A DNA stretch of 14,391 nt, taken from Bacteroides sp. CAG:1076. Its GTDB lineage: Bacteria > Bacteroidota > Bacteroidia > Bacteroidales > Bacteroidaceae. Under the pieces are notes generated by a model. It did not search any database. It was not told the DNA's origin and saw only the letters and a list, made by a program, of their open reading frames with translations. A program made the translations under genes and the position numbers. The DNA lies in contig HF993185.1 of assembly GCA_000436795.1 (NCBI GenBank), positions 20,838 to 35,228 on the forward strand. Direction: 5' to 3'. This document shows, one piece after another, positions 6,511 through 14,143 of the stretch. The first letter of the stretch is position 1, and every line of letters begins with the position of its first letter.

Positions 6511-7968
6511 TTACTTTTCAGGAGTATTTGCCAGTGTAGCAGTCAGGAAGTCGTAGAACTTGGCTACTGAAGGAATGTTGCAACGTTCCTCCGGAGTATG
6601 CGGACACTGCAAGGTAGGACCGAACGAAATCATATCGAGTCCCGGAACAACAGCTCCGATAATACCACACTCCAGTCCGGCATGAATGACCTTCACCTCC
6701 GGCAGTTCACCAAACTGAGCCTTGTACGATTCTTTCATGGCGTGCAGAATAGGAGAATTTACATTCGGTTCCCAGCCCGAATAACTGCCCGAGCGTTCTA
6801 CGTGCATACCCGCCATAGAGAAACAGCTTTCGATAGCCGTATTGCGGTAATCCTTCATCGACTCACGAGAACTACGGGTTAATACCTTAACGGCAGCTTT
6901 ACCATTGGCTATTTCGACGATAGCAAGGTTTGAAGAAGTTTCTACTGTATCAGGAATAGTCGGGATGAAACGTTCTACTCCGTTAGGACATGCATAGATA
7001 GCATCTACCAGATTATCGCGGATTTCTTCAGGAACCATGTACTTCGGCAGTTCCACACGTTCAGCCTTGAAGCTCAGACCGTCTTCGATTGTTGCAAATT
7101 CATCGCGCCATACCTGTTCGCACTCGCCTACGAATGCCAGCACATCGTCTACTTCTGTTTCGGGAACAGTAATTACAACTTCACATTCACGAGGAATGGC
7201 GTTGCGCATGTTACCGCCTTCCCACGATACCAGACAAGCCTCATCGTAAGCAATAACCTGATTCAGGAAGCGTGCCATGAGTTTATTTGCATTGGCATGT
7301 CCCCAGCCTATCTGTATACCGGAATGACCACCACGAAGACCTTTCAAAGTAACTTTCAGGGCTACATCTTCCGGATCGGTTTCTTCTTCCTTATATTCCA
7401 GCGTAGCTGTCAAGTCTTCACCGCCGGCACAGCCGATATACAGTTCACCTTCTTCTTCCGAGTCGAGGTTCAGCAAAATATCGCCTTCAATAGTTCCCGG
7501 CTTCAAGCCGAAAGCTCCATACATGCCTGTTTCTTCATCGGCAGTAATCAGAGCAACCAGCGGACCGTGTTTCAGGGTCTTATCTTCCATAACAGCCATA
7601 ATAGCAGCCACACCCATACCATCATCGGAACCCAGTGTAGTGCCTTTTGCTTTCACCCATTCACCGTCTACATAAGCCTGAATAGGATCTTTTTCGAAAT
7701 CATGCTGTGTATCTTTGTTCTTTTGCGGCACCATGTCCATATGCGCCTGCAAGATTACGGTTTTACGATTCTCCATACCCGGAGTGGCAGGCTTGCGATA
7801 AATAATGTTTCCGGCCTCATCCTGAAAAGCTTCAACACCTACATTCTTACCAAACTCCAGTAAGAACGACTGAACTTTAGCCAAATGTCCTGACGGACGA
7901 GGCACTTGAGTCAACGAATAAAAATGCTTCCACACATTCTGTGGAGCCAGAGAAAGAATTTCACTCAT
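6511..7968 (-). CDS. pepD: Xaa-His dipeptidase (aminoacyl-histidine dipeptidase), M20C family
   Basis: 485 residues from the ATG at 7968. The frame extends to an ATG at 8016, but those 16 extra residues lie inside the upstream gene and the family begins at MSEILSLAPQNVWKHF. Cytosolic metallopeptidase that cleaves dipeptides such as carnosine-type Xaa-His and broader substrates. M20 signatures: HMD with His76 and Asp78, the bridging Asp115 in GSDDGMG, the catalytic Glu145 and metal Glu146 in ADEETG, Asp169 and His457 (QCPHTPEERC). The GGHSG motif of the lid/dimerisation domain is near 213-217. All metal ligands appear intact. The start overlaps the end of the YbhN-like gene by 8 bases, so the two are coupled, although no common pathway is obvious. 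A strong terminator follows. Confidence 0.94.
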   Translation of the reverse strand: MSEILSLAPQNVWKHFYSLTQVPRPSGHLAKVQSFLLEFGKNVGVEAFQDEAGNIIYRKPATPGMENRKTVILQAHMDMVPQKNKDTQHDFEKDPIQAYVDGEWVKAKGTTLGSDDGMGVAAIMAVMEDKTLKHGPLVALITADEETGMYGAFGLKPGTIEGDILLNLDSEEEGELYIGCAGGEDLTATLEYKEEETDPEDVALKVTLKGLRGGHSGIQIGWGHANANKLMARFLNQVIAYDEACLVSWEGGNMRNAIPRECEVVITVPETEVDDVLAFVGECEQVWRDEFATIEDGLSFKAERVELPKYMVPEEIRDNLVDAIYACPNGVERFIPTIPDTVETSSNLAIVEIANGKAAVKVLTRSSRESMKDYRNTAIESCFSMAGMHVERSGSYSGWEPNVNSPILHAMKESYKAQFGELPEVKVIHAGLECGIIGAVVPGLDMISFGPTLQCPHTPEERCNIPSVAKFYDFLTATLANTPEK

Positions 7969-8974
7969 AGGTTTTAGTTTTATTTTTATTTGTAAGCGGC
8001 AGAGCCACCAGTCCATATATTCCTAACAAAATTAATAAAAAGGTTTGAATACCATGTACCAAAAGCGCAAATATTCCTGCATCTTCCTTACTTACGCCAT
8101 ACATCATCATCATGGTGATGACGGCAAAATGCCATGGTCCGGCTCCGTTCGGAGTGGGAACTATGACGGCAATACTTCCCACCACGAACAATACCATTCC
8201 GGCAACCCAGCCCAGTCCGGCTGAAAAGTCGAAACAATAAAACGTCAAATAGAAGTGAAGGAAGTAGCATACCCAGATAGCTATGGTGTAAAGTATGTAC
8301 AAAAGCGGATGCTTTACGTTACGGATGGACAAGCAGCCCAGCCAGACATTTTTCAGCATGCCCCGTACTTTTGCAAAAATGGCAAGATTGCGTACCAGCC
8401 AAGCCAGCAATATCAGCGCAGCAACCATGCAGACAAGAGTAATATAAAAGTTTGTCGACGAGAACAGATGCAGAAAAAAAGTTCCGTCGGTACCTGTTAT
8501 ACGAAAAAAGCGGGCAAAGACTCCCGACTGCAACAGCAGAGTTCCGGTCGTAATGAGCAATACACAAACAGAATCGACCAGCCTCTCGGAAACGACAGTT
8601 CCCAGCGATTTGGAAAAAGAAACATTATCGTATTTTGCCAGTACACCGCAGCGTGACACTTCTCCAACGCGCGGAAGAACCAGATTGGCTGCATAGGCTA
8701 TGAATATGGCATATACACTGTTCGACAACTTGGGATGTTCTTCCAGTGGAGCCAGCGCCAGGTTCCACCTCCATCCGCGGAATAAATGTCCGAAAACGCC
8801 AAAAACAAGCGAAAAAAGCATCCACCCATAATTCATTCCTCCGTCCATAACCTCATACACGCGCCGAAAGTCGAATCCATGGTAAGTCCACAATAAAATA
8901 ACTGCCCCCAGAACCAAAGGCAAAGCTACCTGAAAGACCTTATTTATGAGCTTTTTTATATCAGTTCGTTCCAA
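7961..8974 (-). CDS. YbhN/UPF0104-type integral membrane protein (LPG synthase TM domain family)
   Basis: 337 residues, inner membrane, roughly eight hydrophobic segments (for example 15-30, 50-65, 136-150, 178-195, 224-246, 257-274, 284-294 and 303-325). Family motifs seen are RGWRW (66-70), NLVLPRVGE (97-105), ERLVD (130-134) and PTPNGAGPWHF (273-283). These mark the flippase-like membrane domain found in lysylphosphatidylglycerol synthases and in stand-alone proteins such as YbhN. The soluble aminoacyl-transfer domain of MprF is absent, so a lipid-handling role is possible but the substrate is unknown. The start is TTG: an in-frame TAG lies two codons upstream, and the first ATG (codon 43) would remove the first membrane helix. 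First gene of the operon with pepD. Confidence 0.85.
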   Translation of the reverse strand: MERTDIKKLINKVFQVALPLVLGAVILLWTYHGFDFRRVYEVMDGGMNYGWMLFSLVFGVFGHLFRGWRWNLALAPLEEHPKLSNSVYAIFIAYAANLVLPRVGEVSRCGVLAKYDNVSFSKSLGTVVSERLVDSVCVLLITTGTLLLQSGVFARFFRITGTDGTFFLHLFSSTNFYITLVCMVAALILLAWLVRNLAIFAKVRGMLKNVWLGCLSIRNVKHPLLYILYTIAIWVCYFLHFYLTFYCFDFSAGLGWVAGMVLFVVGSIAVIVPTPNGAGPWHFAVITMMMMYGVSKEDAGIFALLVHGIQTFLLILLGIYGLVALPLTNKNKTKTYE

Positions 8975-9003
8975 AACCTAATCGTTTATTAAAGATTAAT
9001 GCT

Positions 9004-9011
9004 TAAATTTG
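9004..9011 (+). promoter_or_regulatory. Promoter of the rsmA-mgtE operon, -7 element
   Basis: TAAATTTG matches TAnnTTTG. Transcription would begin near 9014-9018, leaving a leader of about 60 bases. The opposing minus-strand -7 element starts only 8 bases to the right, so the two promoters face each other and their first transcribed bases overlap. A -33 element is not clear. Confidence 0.6.
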
Positions 9012-9018
9012 CACGATG

Positions 9019-9026
9019 CAAAGATA
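9019..9026 (-). promoter_or_regulatory. Promoter of the YbhN-pepD operon, -7 element
   Basis: On the minus strand these bases read TATCTTTG, an exact TAnnTTTG. Transcription would begin near 9012-9016, with a leader of about 40 bases to the TTG start. No good -33 TTTG is visible at the expected distance. The predicted start region overlaps that of the opposing rsmA promoter. Confidence 0.6.
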
Positions 9027-9076
9027 ATATCTTGCCGGAATAAATCTTTATTTATATCGAGAAAATACATACGCGA

Positions 9077-9865
9077 ATGAAATTAGTTAAACCGAAAAAG
9101 TTTTTAGGACAGCACTTTCTGAAAGACCTTCAAGTAGCAAAAGACATAGCCGATACAGTGGATACCTGCCCCGACCTGCCTATACTGGAAGTAGGACCGG
9201 GTATGGGAGTATTGACGCAGTTTCTTATTCCCAAGGGAAGGCCGGTGAAAGTGGTGGAACTGGACTTTGAATCGGTTGCCTACTTACGGGAAAATTTCGC
9301 GGAACTGGGAGATAATATCATCGAACAGGATTTCTTGAAAATGGACTTATCGGCATTGTTCGACGGACAACCTTTCGTCCTTACCGGGAATTATCCATAT
9401 AACATTTCCAGCCAGATATTTTTCAAAATGCTCGATTACAAAGATTTGATACCCTGCTGTACGGGAATGATACAGAAGGAAGTGGCAGAACGTATCGCTG
9501 CCGGTCCGGGGAGCAAGACGTATGGCATTCTGAGTGTACTGATTCAGGCGTGGTATAAGGTGGAATATCTGTTTACAGTACATGAGCACGTATTCAATCC
9601 GCCTCCCAAGGTAAAAAGTGCTGTGATACGAATGACGCGAAATGAAACGACGGAACTGGGATGCAATGAGAAGTTGTTCAAGCAAATCGTGAAGACGACT
9701 TTCAACCAGCGCCGCAAGACATTGCGCAACTCCATTTCTCCGATTTTGGAAAAGGGTAATCCGCTTAGTGCTGATCCGATATTCAACAAGCGTCCGGAAC
9801 AGCTGTCGGTAGCAGACTTCATAGAATTGACCAACCGGGTGGAACAGGCACTCGCAACCGAGTAA
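9077..9865 (+). CDS. rsmA: 16S rRNA (adenine1518-N6/adenine1519-N6)-dimethyltransferase
   Basis: 262 residues, the standard length. Also called KsgA. It transfers methyl groups from S-adenosylmethionine to two adjacent adenines in the 3'-terminal hairpin of 16S rRNA during late assembly of the small ribosomal subunit. Motifs: KKFLGQHFL (8-15) at the N-terminus, the SAM-binding EVGPGMGVLT (38-47), the acidic ELD motif near 61-63, and the catalytic NYPYN (105-109; NLPYN in most homologues, with Tyr in place of Leu here). The C-terminal helical domain has FNQRRKTLRN, typical of the family. The ATG at 9077 begins MKLVKPKKFLG, as in relatives. The mgtE start codon lies 3 bases after the stop. Confidence 0.96.
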   Translation: MKLVKPKKFLGQHFLKDLQVAKDIADTVDTCPDLPILEVGPGMGVLTQFLIPKGRPVKVVELDFESVAYLRENFAELGDNIIEQDFLKMDLSALFDGQPFVLTGNYPYNISSQIFFKMLDYKDLIPCCTGMIQKEVAERIAAGPGSKTYGILSVLIQAWYKVEYLFTVHEHVFNPPPKVKSAVIRMTRNETTELGCNEKLFKQIVKTTFNQRRKTLRNSISPILEKGNPLSADPIFNKRPEQLSVADFIELTNRVEQALATE

Positions 9866-9868
9866 GGT

Positions 9869-11209
9869 ATGGAAAACGAAGAAATCAAAAAAGTATCAGA
9901 ACTCATCGAGGAAAAGAAATCGGATGAACTGAAAGAACTTCTGCAAGGATTGCATCCTGCCGATATTGCCGAATTGTGCAACGAGCTGGATGCAGAAGAG
10001 GCGCGTTCCATCTACTTGCTTCTCGACAATGAAAAGGCAGCCGATGTATTGATTGAAATGGACGAGGATGCCCGTAAGAAGTTCCTCGAGGTCCTGCCGT
10101 CGGAAACCATCGCCAAACGCTTTGTCGACTACATGGACTCGGATGATGCGGTAGACATTATCCGTGACATGGACGAGGACAAGCAGGAAGAAATTCTTTC
10201 GCACATCGAAGACATCGAACAGGCGGGTGATATCGTCGACTTGCTGAAGTACGACGAAGATACTGCCGGTGGTTTGATGGGTACGGAGATGGTTATCGTA
10301 AACGAGAACTGGAGTATGCCGGAATGTCTGCGCGAAATGAGAATACAGGCGGAGGATATGGACGAGATTTACTACGTATATGTGGTAGACGATGACGAAC
10401 GTCTGCGAGGCGTATTTCCGCTGAAAAAAATGATTACCAGTCCATCGGTCTCGAAAGTAAAGCACGTGATGAAGAAGGATCCGATTTCGGTGCATGTAGA
10501 TACGCCGCTGGACGAGGTGGTGCAGGTCATCGAAAAGTACGACCTTGTAGCGGTGCCGGTAGTCGACAGCATCGGTCGACTGGTGGGACGTATCACGGTA
10601 GACGACGTGATGGATGAGGTTCGCGAACAGGCCGAACGAGATTACCAGTTGGCATCCGGTTTGTCGCAGGACGTAGAATCGCACGACAACGTGTTCCGCC
10701 AGACAACGGCACGCCTGCCCTGGCTGCTCATCGGGATGCTGGGAGGTATCGGCAACTCCATGATCTTGGGCAACTTCGACTCGACCTTTGCCGCACATCC
10801 CGAAATGGCCCTGTACATCCCGCTGATCGGTGGTACGGGAGGAAACGTAGGTACACAGTCATCGGCACTTGTCGTACAGGGACTTGCAAACAGCTCTCTC
10901 GATTCAAAAAATACTTTTCAGCAGGTAGTAAAAGAATCGGTAGTTGCCCTTATCAATGCAACTATCATTTCAATGTTGGTATATATTTATAACTTCATTC
11001 GTTTCGGAGCAACCGCCACAGTCAGCTATTCGGTATCCATCAGCCTGTTTGCCGTAGTCATGTTTGCTTCTATCTTCGGAACACTTGTTCCCATGACATT
11101 GGAAAAACTGAAAGTGGACCCCGCTATTGCCACCGGACCGTTTATATCGATTACCAACGATATTATCGGTATGATGATGTATATGGGAATTACCGTATTA
11201 CTCTCCTAA
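9869..11209 (+). CDS. mgtE: Magnesium transporter MgtE
   Basis: 446 residues, close to the 450 of the structurally studied Thermus protein. Homodimeric Mg2+-gated channel of the inner membrane. Order of parts: acidic superhelical MgtE_N domain (about 20-125), tandem CBS domains (about 138-200 and 201-255), the connecting plug helix (about 245-268), and five membrane helices from about 283 to the end. Pore signatures are GGTGGNVGTQSS (321-332) and TND with Asp431, matching the pore aspartate (Asp432) of the Thermus channel. The N and CBS domains are rich in Asp and Glu, as expected for the cytoplasmic Mg2+ sensor that closes the channel when Mg2+ is plentiful. It is co-transcribed with rsmA (3-base gap). 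There is no separate leader, so no riboswitch control. Confidence 0.95.
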   Translation: MENEEIKKVSELIEEKKSDELKELLQGLHPADIAELCNELDAEEARSIYLLLDNEKAADVLIEMDEDARKKFLEVLPSETIAKRFVDYMDSDDAVDIIRDMDEDKQEEILSHIEDIEQAGDIVDLLKYDEDTAGGLMGTEMVIVNENWSMPECLREMRIQAEDMDEIYYVYVVDDDERLRGVFPLKKMITSPSVSKVKHVMKKDPISVHVDTPLDEVVQVIEKYDLVAVPVVDSIGRLVGRITVDDVMDEVREQAERDYQLASGLSQDVESHDNVFRQTTARLPWLLIGMLGGIGNSMILGNFDSTFAAHPEMALYIPLIGGTGGNVGTQSSALVVQGLANSSLDSKNTFQQVVKESVVALINATIISMLVYIYNFIRFGATATVSYSVSISLFAVVMFASIFGTLVPMTLEKLKVDPAIATGPFISITNDIIGMMMYMGITVLLS

Positions 11210-11229
11210 AGAAACGTTTATAGATTTAT

Positions 11230-11276
11230 ATATATGGAGGCTCGCACATTTTTATTCTTTTGTAGTCTCCATGTAT
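11230..11276 (+). terminator. Possible weak terminator after mgtE
   Basis: A 13-bp imperfect stem (11230-11242 with 11264-11276, core ATGGAGGCT/AGTCTCCAT with G-U pairs) encloses a 21-base T-rich loop and is followed by a T-rich stretch (ATTCTATTCTTCT). It lies about 20 bases after the mgtE stop. The stem is AT-rich outside its core and there is no clean U run, so this is only a candidate. Confidence 0.4.
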
Positions 11277-11360
11277 TCTATTCTTCTAAGAAATCCATAA
11301 AATTCTTCTCTATTGCAAAAAAAATTTAGAAAAATATAGTAAAAATCAGATTTTATTCTT

Positions 11361-11368
11361 TTAATTTG
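11361..11368 (+). promoter_or_regulatory. Candidate promoter of the DUF349 gene
   Basis: TTAATTTG differs from TAnnTTTG at one position. It lies about 50 bases before the ATG in a strongly AT-rich stretch (11280-11370), as many Bacteroides promoters do. No TTTG is seen at -33. The 208-base gap after mgtE and the candidate terminator make a separate promoter likely. Confidence 0.4.
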
Positions 11369-11417
11369 TAACTACGGACTAAGATAAGCCGACATAATTC
11401 TTAAAAATCTAAATACG

Positions 11418-13220
11418 ATGGAAGTAAATGAAACAACCCGCCCATTAACTGAAATTCCGGAAGAAAATACTCCCGAGACTTCGGTTCCTACTGTTGAAAA
11501 TGATGGAAAAACGCAGTATCCTCCCAAACAGACCCAGGAAGAAGTGATAGAGCGTTTGACAGAAATCAACAACAATGCCTGCGAGGCAGACAAACAAGAA
11601 ATAGACTACCTGAAACAAACGTTTTACAAATTGCATAAAACCGAGCAAGATACAGCACGCAAAAACTTTATTGAGCAAGGCGGAAACCCAGATGATTTTA
11701 CTCCCACCCCTAACCCGCTGGAAGCAAAGTTTAAGGAAATAATGAGTTCCATCAAAGAGAAACGTAGCGTTATGGCAGCGGAACTCGAACAGGAAAAAGA
11801 AGAAAACCTGAAAAAGAAACTGGATATACTCGATAAGATGAAATCTCTGATCGACAATACAGAAGATACAGGGAAAATCTATAATGAATTCAAACAGCTT
11901 CAACAACAATGGAATGACATCAAACAGGTTCCTGTAGGTAAAGTCAATGAGTTGTGGAAAACTTACCAGCTCTATACGGAGAAGTTTTACGATATGGTAA
12001 AGCTGAACAATGAATTCCGTGAATATGATTTTAAAAAGAATCTGGAACAGAAAACTTATTTGTGCGAAGCTGCTGAAAAGCTGGCTGAAGAACCGGATGT
12101 CGTATCTGCTTTCCATCAATTACAGAAACTGCATCAGGAGTTCCGTAGTATCGGTCCTGTTGCAAAAGAACTTCGTGAAAGTATCTGGGCACGCTTTAAA
12201 GCTGCTTCTTCGGTCGTAAACCGCCGTCATCAGCAACACTTCGAAGCACTGAAGGAAAAGGAGCAAAATAACCTTGACCAAAAGACTGTCATCTGCGAAA
12301 TTGTGGAATCAATGGAATATGATACATTCAAGACTTTCGCCGACTGGGAGGATAAAACGCAAGAAATTCTTGCCTTACAGGCTAAATGGAAGACTATCGG
12401 ATATGCTCCGCAGAAAATGAATGTAAAGATTTTCGAGCGTTTCCGTGCAGCATGTGATGAATTCTTTAAACGTAAAGCAGCCTTCTTCAAATCGGTAAAG
12501 GAAAGCATGGCCGAAAATCTTGAAAAGAAAAAAGCATTGTGCGAAAAGGCTGAAGCCTTGAAAGATAGTACCGACTGGAAAGGAACTGCAGAAATACTGA
12601 CCAAACTGCAAAAAGAATGGAAAACCATTGGACCGGTTGCCAAAAAGCATTCCGATGCAGTATGGAAACGTTTCATCGGGGCATGCGACTATTTCTTTGC
12701 TCAAAAGAACAAAGCAACTTCTTCGCAGCGTTCTGTCGAACAGGAAAATATGGCAAAGAAAGAGGAAATCATCAAGCAACTGGCTGTACTGAATGCTTCT
12801 GGTGCTACAGATGATGCTACCTCTGAACAAGTTCGCTCCTTAATGAAGGAATGGAATAGTATAGGCCATGTCCCATTTAAAGAAAAAGATCGTTTGTATA
12901 ACGAATTTCATGGCTTGATAGACAAGTTGTTCGACCGACTGAATATTTCGGTTTCCGAAAAGAAACTCAGCAATTTCAAATCGGGACTGAGCAAGGGTGA
13001 TAACTTATATCGTGACCGTGAAAAGCTTGTCCGTACATACGAAGGCCTGAAAAATGATATCCAAACCTACGAAAATAATTTAGGTTTCTTGTCGTCTGCT
13101 TCTAAAAAGGGTAATACTTTGGTTACCGAAATCACTCGTAAGATAGAACGCCTGAAAGGTGAAATGGAGCTTGTCCTGAAAAAGATAGAAGCTATTGATG
13201 AAAAGATGAAAGAGGAATAA
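11418..13220 (+). CDS. DUF349 repeat protein (five repeats), function unknown
   Basis: 600 residues, cytoplasmic: no signal peptide or membrane segment. A disordered acidic N-terminus (1-40, rich in E, T and P) is followed by a highly charged, mostly helical protein. Five copies of the DUF349 core (aromatic residue, x2, I, x2-3, P, then an aromatic-rich helix) can be read at W165, F242, W324, W401 and W479, spaced 77-82 residues apart. Typical examples are WNDIKQVPVGKVNELW and WKTIGPVAKKHSDAVW. The C-terminal 515-600 is probably coiled coil (ITRKIERLKGEMELVLKKIE). Proteins of this type are common in Bacteroidetes and also found in Actinobacteria; some are labelled chromosome segregation proteins, but I know of no firm function. 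A strong terminator follows, so it is the last or only gene of its transcript. Confidence 0.9.
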   Translation: MEVNETTRPLTEIPEENTPETSVPTVENDGKTQYPPKQTQEEVIERLTEINNNACEADKQEIDYLKQTFYKLHKTEQDTARKNFIEQGGNPDDFTPTPNPLEAKFKEIMSSIKEKRSVMAAELEQEKEENLKKKLDILDKMKSLIDNTEDTGKIYNEFKQLQQQWNDIKQVPVGKVNELWKTYQLYTEKFYDMVKLNNEFREYDFKKNLEQKTYLCEAAEKLAEEPDVVSAFHQLQKLHQEFRSIGPVAKELRESIWARFKAASSVVNRRHQQHFEALKEKEQNNLDQKTVICEIVESMEYDTFKTFADWEDKTQEILALQAKWKTIGYAPQKMNVKIFERFRAACDEFFKRKAAFFKSVKESMAENLEKKKALCEKAEALKDSTDWKGTAEILTKLQKEWKTIGPVAKKHSDAVWKRFIGACDYFFAQKNKATSSQRSVEQENMAKKEEIIKQLAVLNASGATDDATSEQVRSLMKEWNSIGHVPFKEKDRLYNEFHGLIDKLFDRLNISVSEKKLSNFKSGLSKGDNLYRDREKLVRTYEGLKNDIQTYENNLGFLSSASKKGNTLVTEITRKIERLKGEMELVLKKIEAIDEKMKEE

Positions 13221-13244
13221 ATTGTATTTCAAACTATAAGAGAG

Positions 13245-13310
13245 TACCCTGCTACACACTTACTGATATATATAAACAAATATATTCATGCAGTTGTAGC
13301 AGGGTATTTT
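13245..13310 (+). terminator. Intrinsic terminator after the DUF349 gene
   Basis: A perfect 12-bp stem (TACCCTGCTACA, 13245-13256, with 13295-13306) is followed by TTTT (13307-13310). The 38-base loop is AT-rich and may fold further. It starts 24 bases after the stop codon. The T run is short, but the stem is long and GC-balanced. Confidence 0.75.
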
Positions 13311-13453
13311 CATATCTTGCCCATTCTTATCGGATGAATCATACATTCATCTTTCAACAAGCATTTAGTGATAGATAAGTTTATCAGAGCATGATGGCCC
13401 TTTGTCGTCCAAGCGTTTGATATCTCTCATGGCTCTTTTTCGACAAAATTCCG

Positions 13454-13461
13454 TATCTTTG
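13454..13461 (+). promoter_or_regulatory. Promoter of the NUDIX gene, -7 element
   Basis: TATCTTTG followed by CAACG is an exact TAnnTTTG element. The start of transcription would be near 13465-13468, about 20 bases before the ATG. A T-run ending at 13440 lies roughly where a -33 element should be, but TTTG itself is missing. The stretch 13311-13450 before it shows no gene. Confidence 0.7.
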
Positions 13462-13487
13462 CAACGTCTAATTTAATCCAACAAACT

Positions 13488-13985
13488 ATGCTCGACAATA
13501 ATGAAGAAATGTTTCCCATCGTGGACGAAGAAGGTAATATAACCGGAGCTGCTACCCGGAAAGAATGTCACAGCGGCAGTAAGCTACTTCATCCGGTAGT
13601 ACACCTGCATGTTTTCAATTCGAAAGGAGAATTATACTTACAGAAACGACCGGCATGGAAAGATATTCAACCAGGAAAATGGGACACCTCGGTAGGAGGA
13701 CATGTCGACTTGGGCGAAAGTATAGAAATAGCTTTAAAACGTGAAGCAAGAGAAGAGCTTGGCATCACCGATTTTACAGCAGAGTTACTGACTCATTATG
13801 TATTCGAATCAGATAGAGAAAAGGAACTGGTATTCAGTCACCGTACAACTTATGATGGAGAAATTTTACCAAGTGAAGAATTAGATGGAGGCCAATTTTG
13901 GTCTTTGGCTGAAATCAAAAATAATTTAGGGAAAGGTATATTCACTCCTAACTTTGAAAGTGAATTTCTTCGACTGAAGTTCTAA
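13488..13985 (+). CDS. NUDIX hydrolase (YfcD / IPP-isomerase-like subgroup)
   Basis: 165 residues, cytoplasmic. A complete Nudix box GX5EX7REUXEEXGU spans 71-93 (G71, E77, R85, E86, E89, E90, G92), which binds the divalent metal, usually Mg2+, and hydrolyses nucleoside-diphosphate-linked compounds. The N-terminal FPIVDEEGNITGAATRKECH followed by LLHPVVHLHVFNSKGELYLQKR resembles the YfcD and isopentenyl-diphosphate-isomerase-like branch, where this part packs before the Nudix fold. True IPP isomerase activity is unlikely to be inferable from this alone; the substrate is unknown. The gene has its own promoter and stands alone. No convincing terminator follows, only a short AT-rich stem (TAAATC/GATTTA). 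Confidence 0.9.
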   Translation: MLDNNEEMFPIVDEEGNITGAATRKECHSGSKLLHPVVHLHVFNSKGELYLQKRPAWKDIQPGKWDTSVGGHVDLGESIEIALKREAREELGITDFTAELLTHYVFESDREKELVFSHRTTYDGEILPSEELDGGQFWSLAEIKNNLGKGIFTPNFESEFLRLKF

Positions 13986-14143
13986 CTGAATTTTCAAACA
14001 TTTCTTAAAGGTGTATATAAATCTAAATTGATTTACATCAAGAATTAAATAGGAAGATTATATTTTTCTGCTTTACAACATAACAACATATCTCTAAAAC
14101 CTGTAATTTTGTGTTGCAAAACATAAAAACAAGACAACTAGAG
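13986..14143 (+). other. AT-rich intergenic stretch after the NUDIX gene
   Basis: I see no gene here. A short AT stem (TAAATC, six-base loop, GATTTA) lies about 30 bases after the NUDIX stop and may help end transcription. The right part contains the -7 element at 14104. An 83-codon open frame crosses on the minus strand (14038-14289), but its residues are mostly F, I, C and V from T-rich DNA, with no recognisable family; I regard it as chance. Confidence 0.5.
14104..14111 (+). promoter_or_regulatory. Candidate promoter -7 element near the right edge
   Basis: TAATTTTG is an exact TAnnTTTG match, 33 bases before an ATG at 14144. It implies that the terminal region is transcribed even though the reading frame there is short or broken. 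Confidence 0.5.

Noticed and set aside
6183..6539. 118-codon plus-strand frame and an 89-codon minus-strand frame in the gap beside pepD
   Set aside because: The first crosses the pepD terminator and the 3' end of pepD; the second starts inside the terminator hairpin. Neither has recognisable domains.
7969..8016. Longer pepD start at the ATG at 8016
   Set aside because: The 16 extra residues overlap the upstream gene and do not match the usual PepD N-terminus. The ATG at 7968 gives the expected length and a short coupled overlap.
9896..10798. 300-codon open frame on the minus strand opposite mgtE
   Set aside because: It lies fully inside mgtE, whose product is recognisable along its whole length. 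The antisense translation (rich in H, V, Q, R) matches no family and is a by-product of Asp/Glu-rich codons on the coding strand.
11445..12119. 224-codon minus-strand open frame opposite the DUF349 gene
   Set aside because: Its F/L/I-rich translation is the antisense image of the Lys/Glu-rich coding strand, so the apparent hydrophobicity is an artefact.
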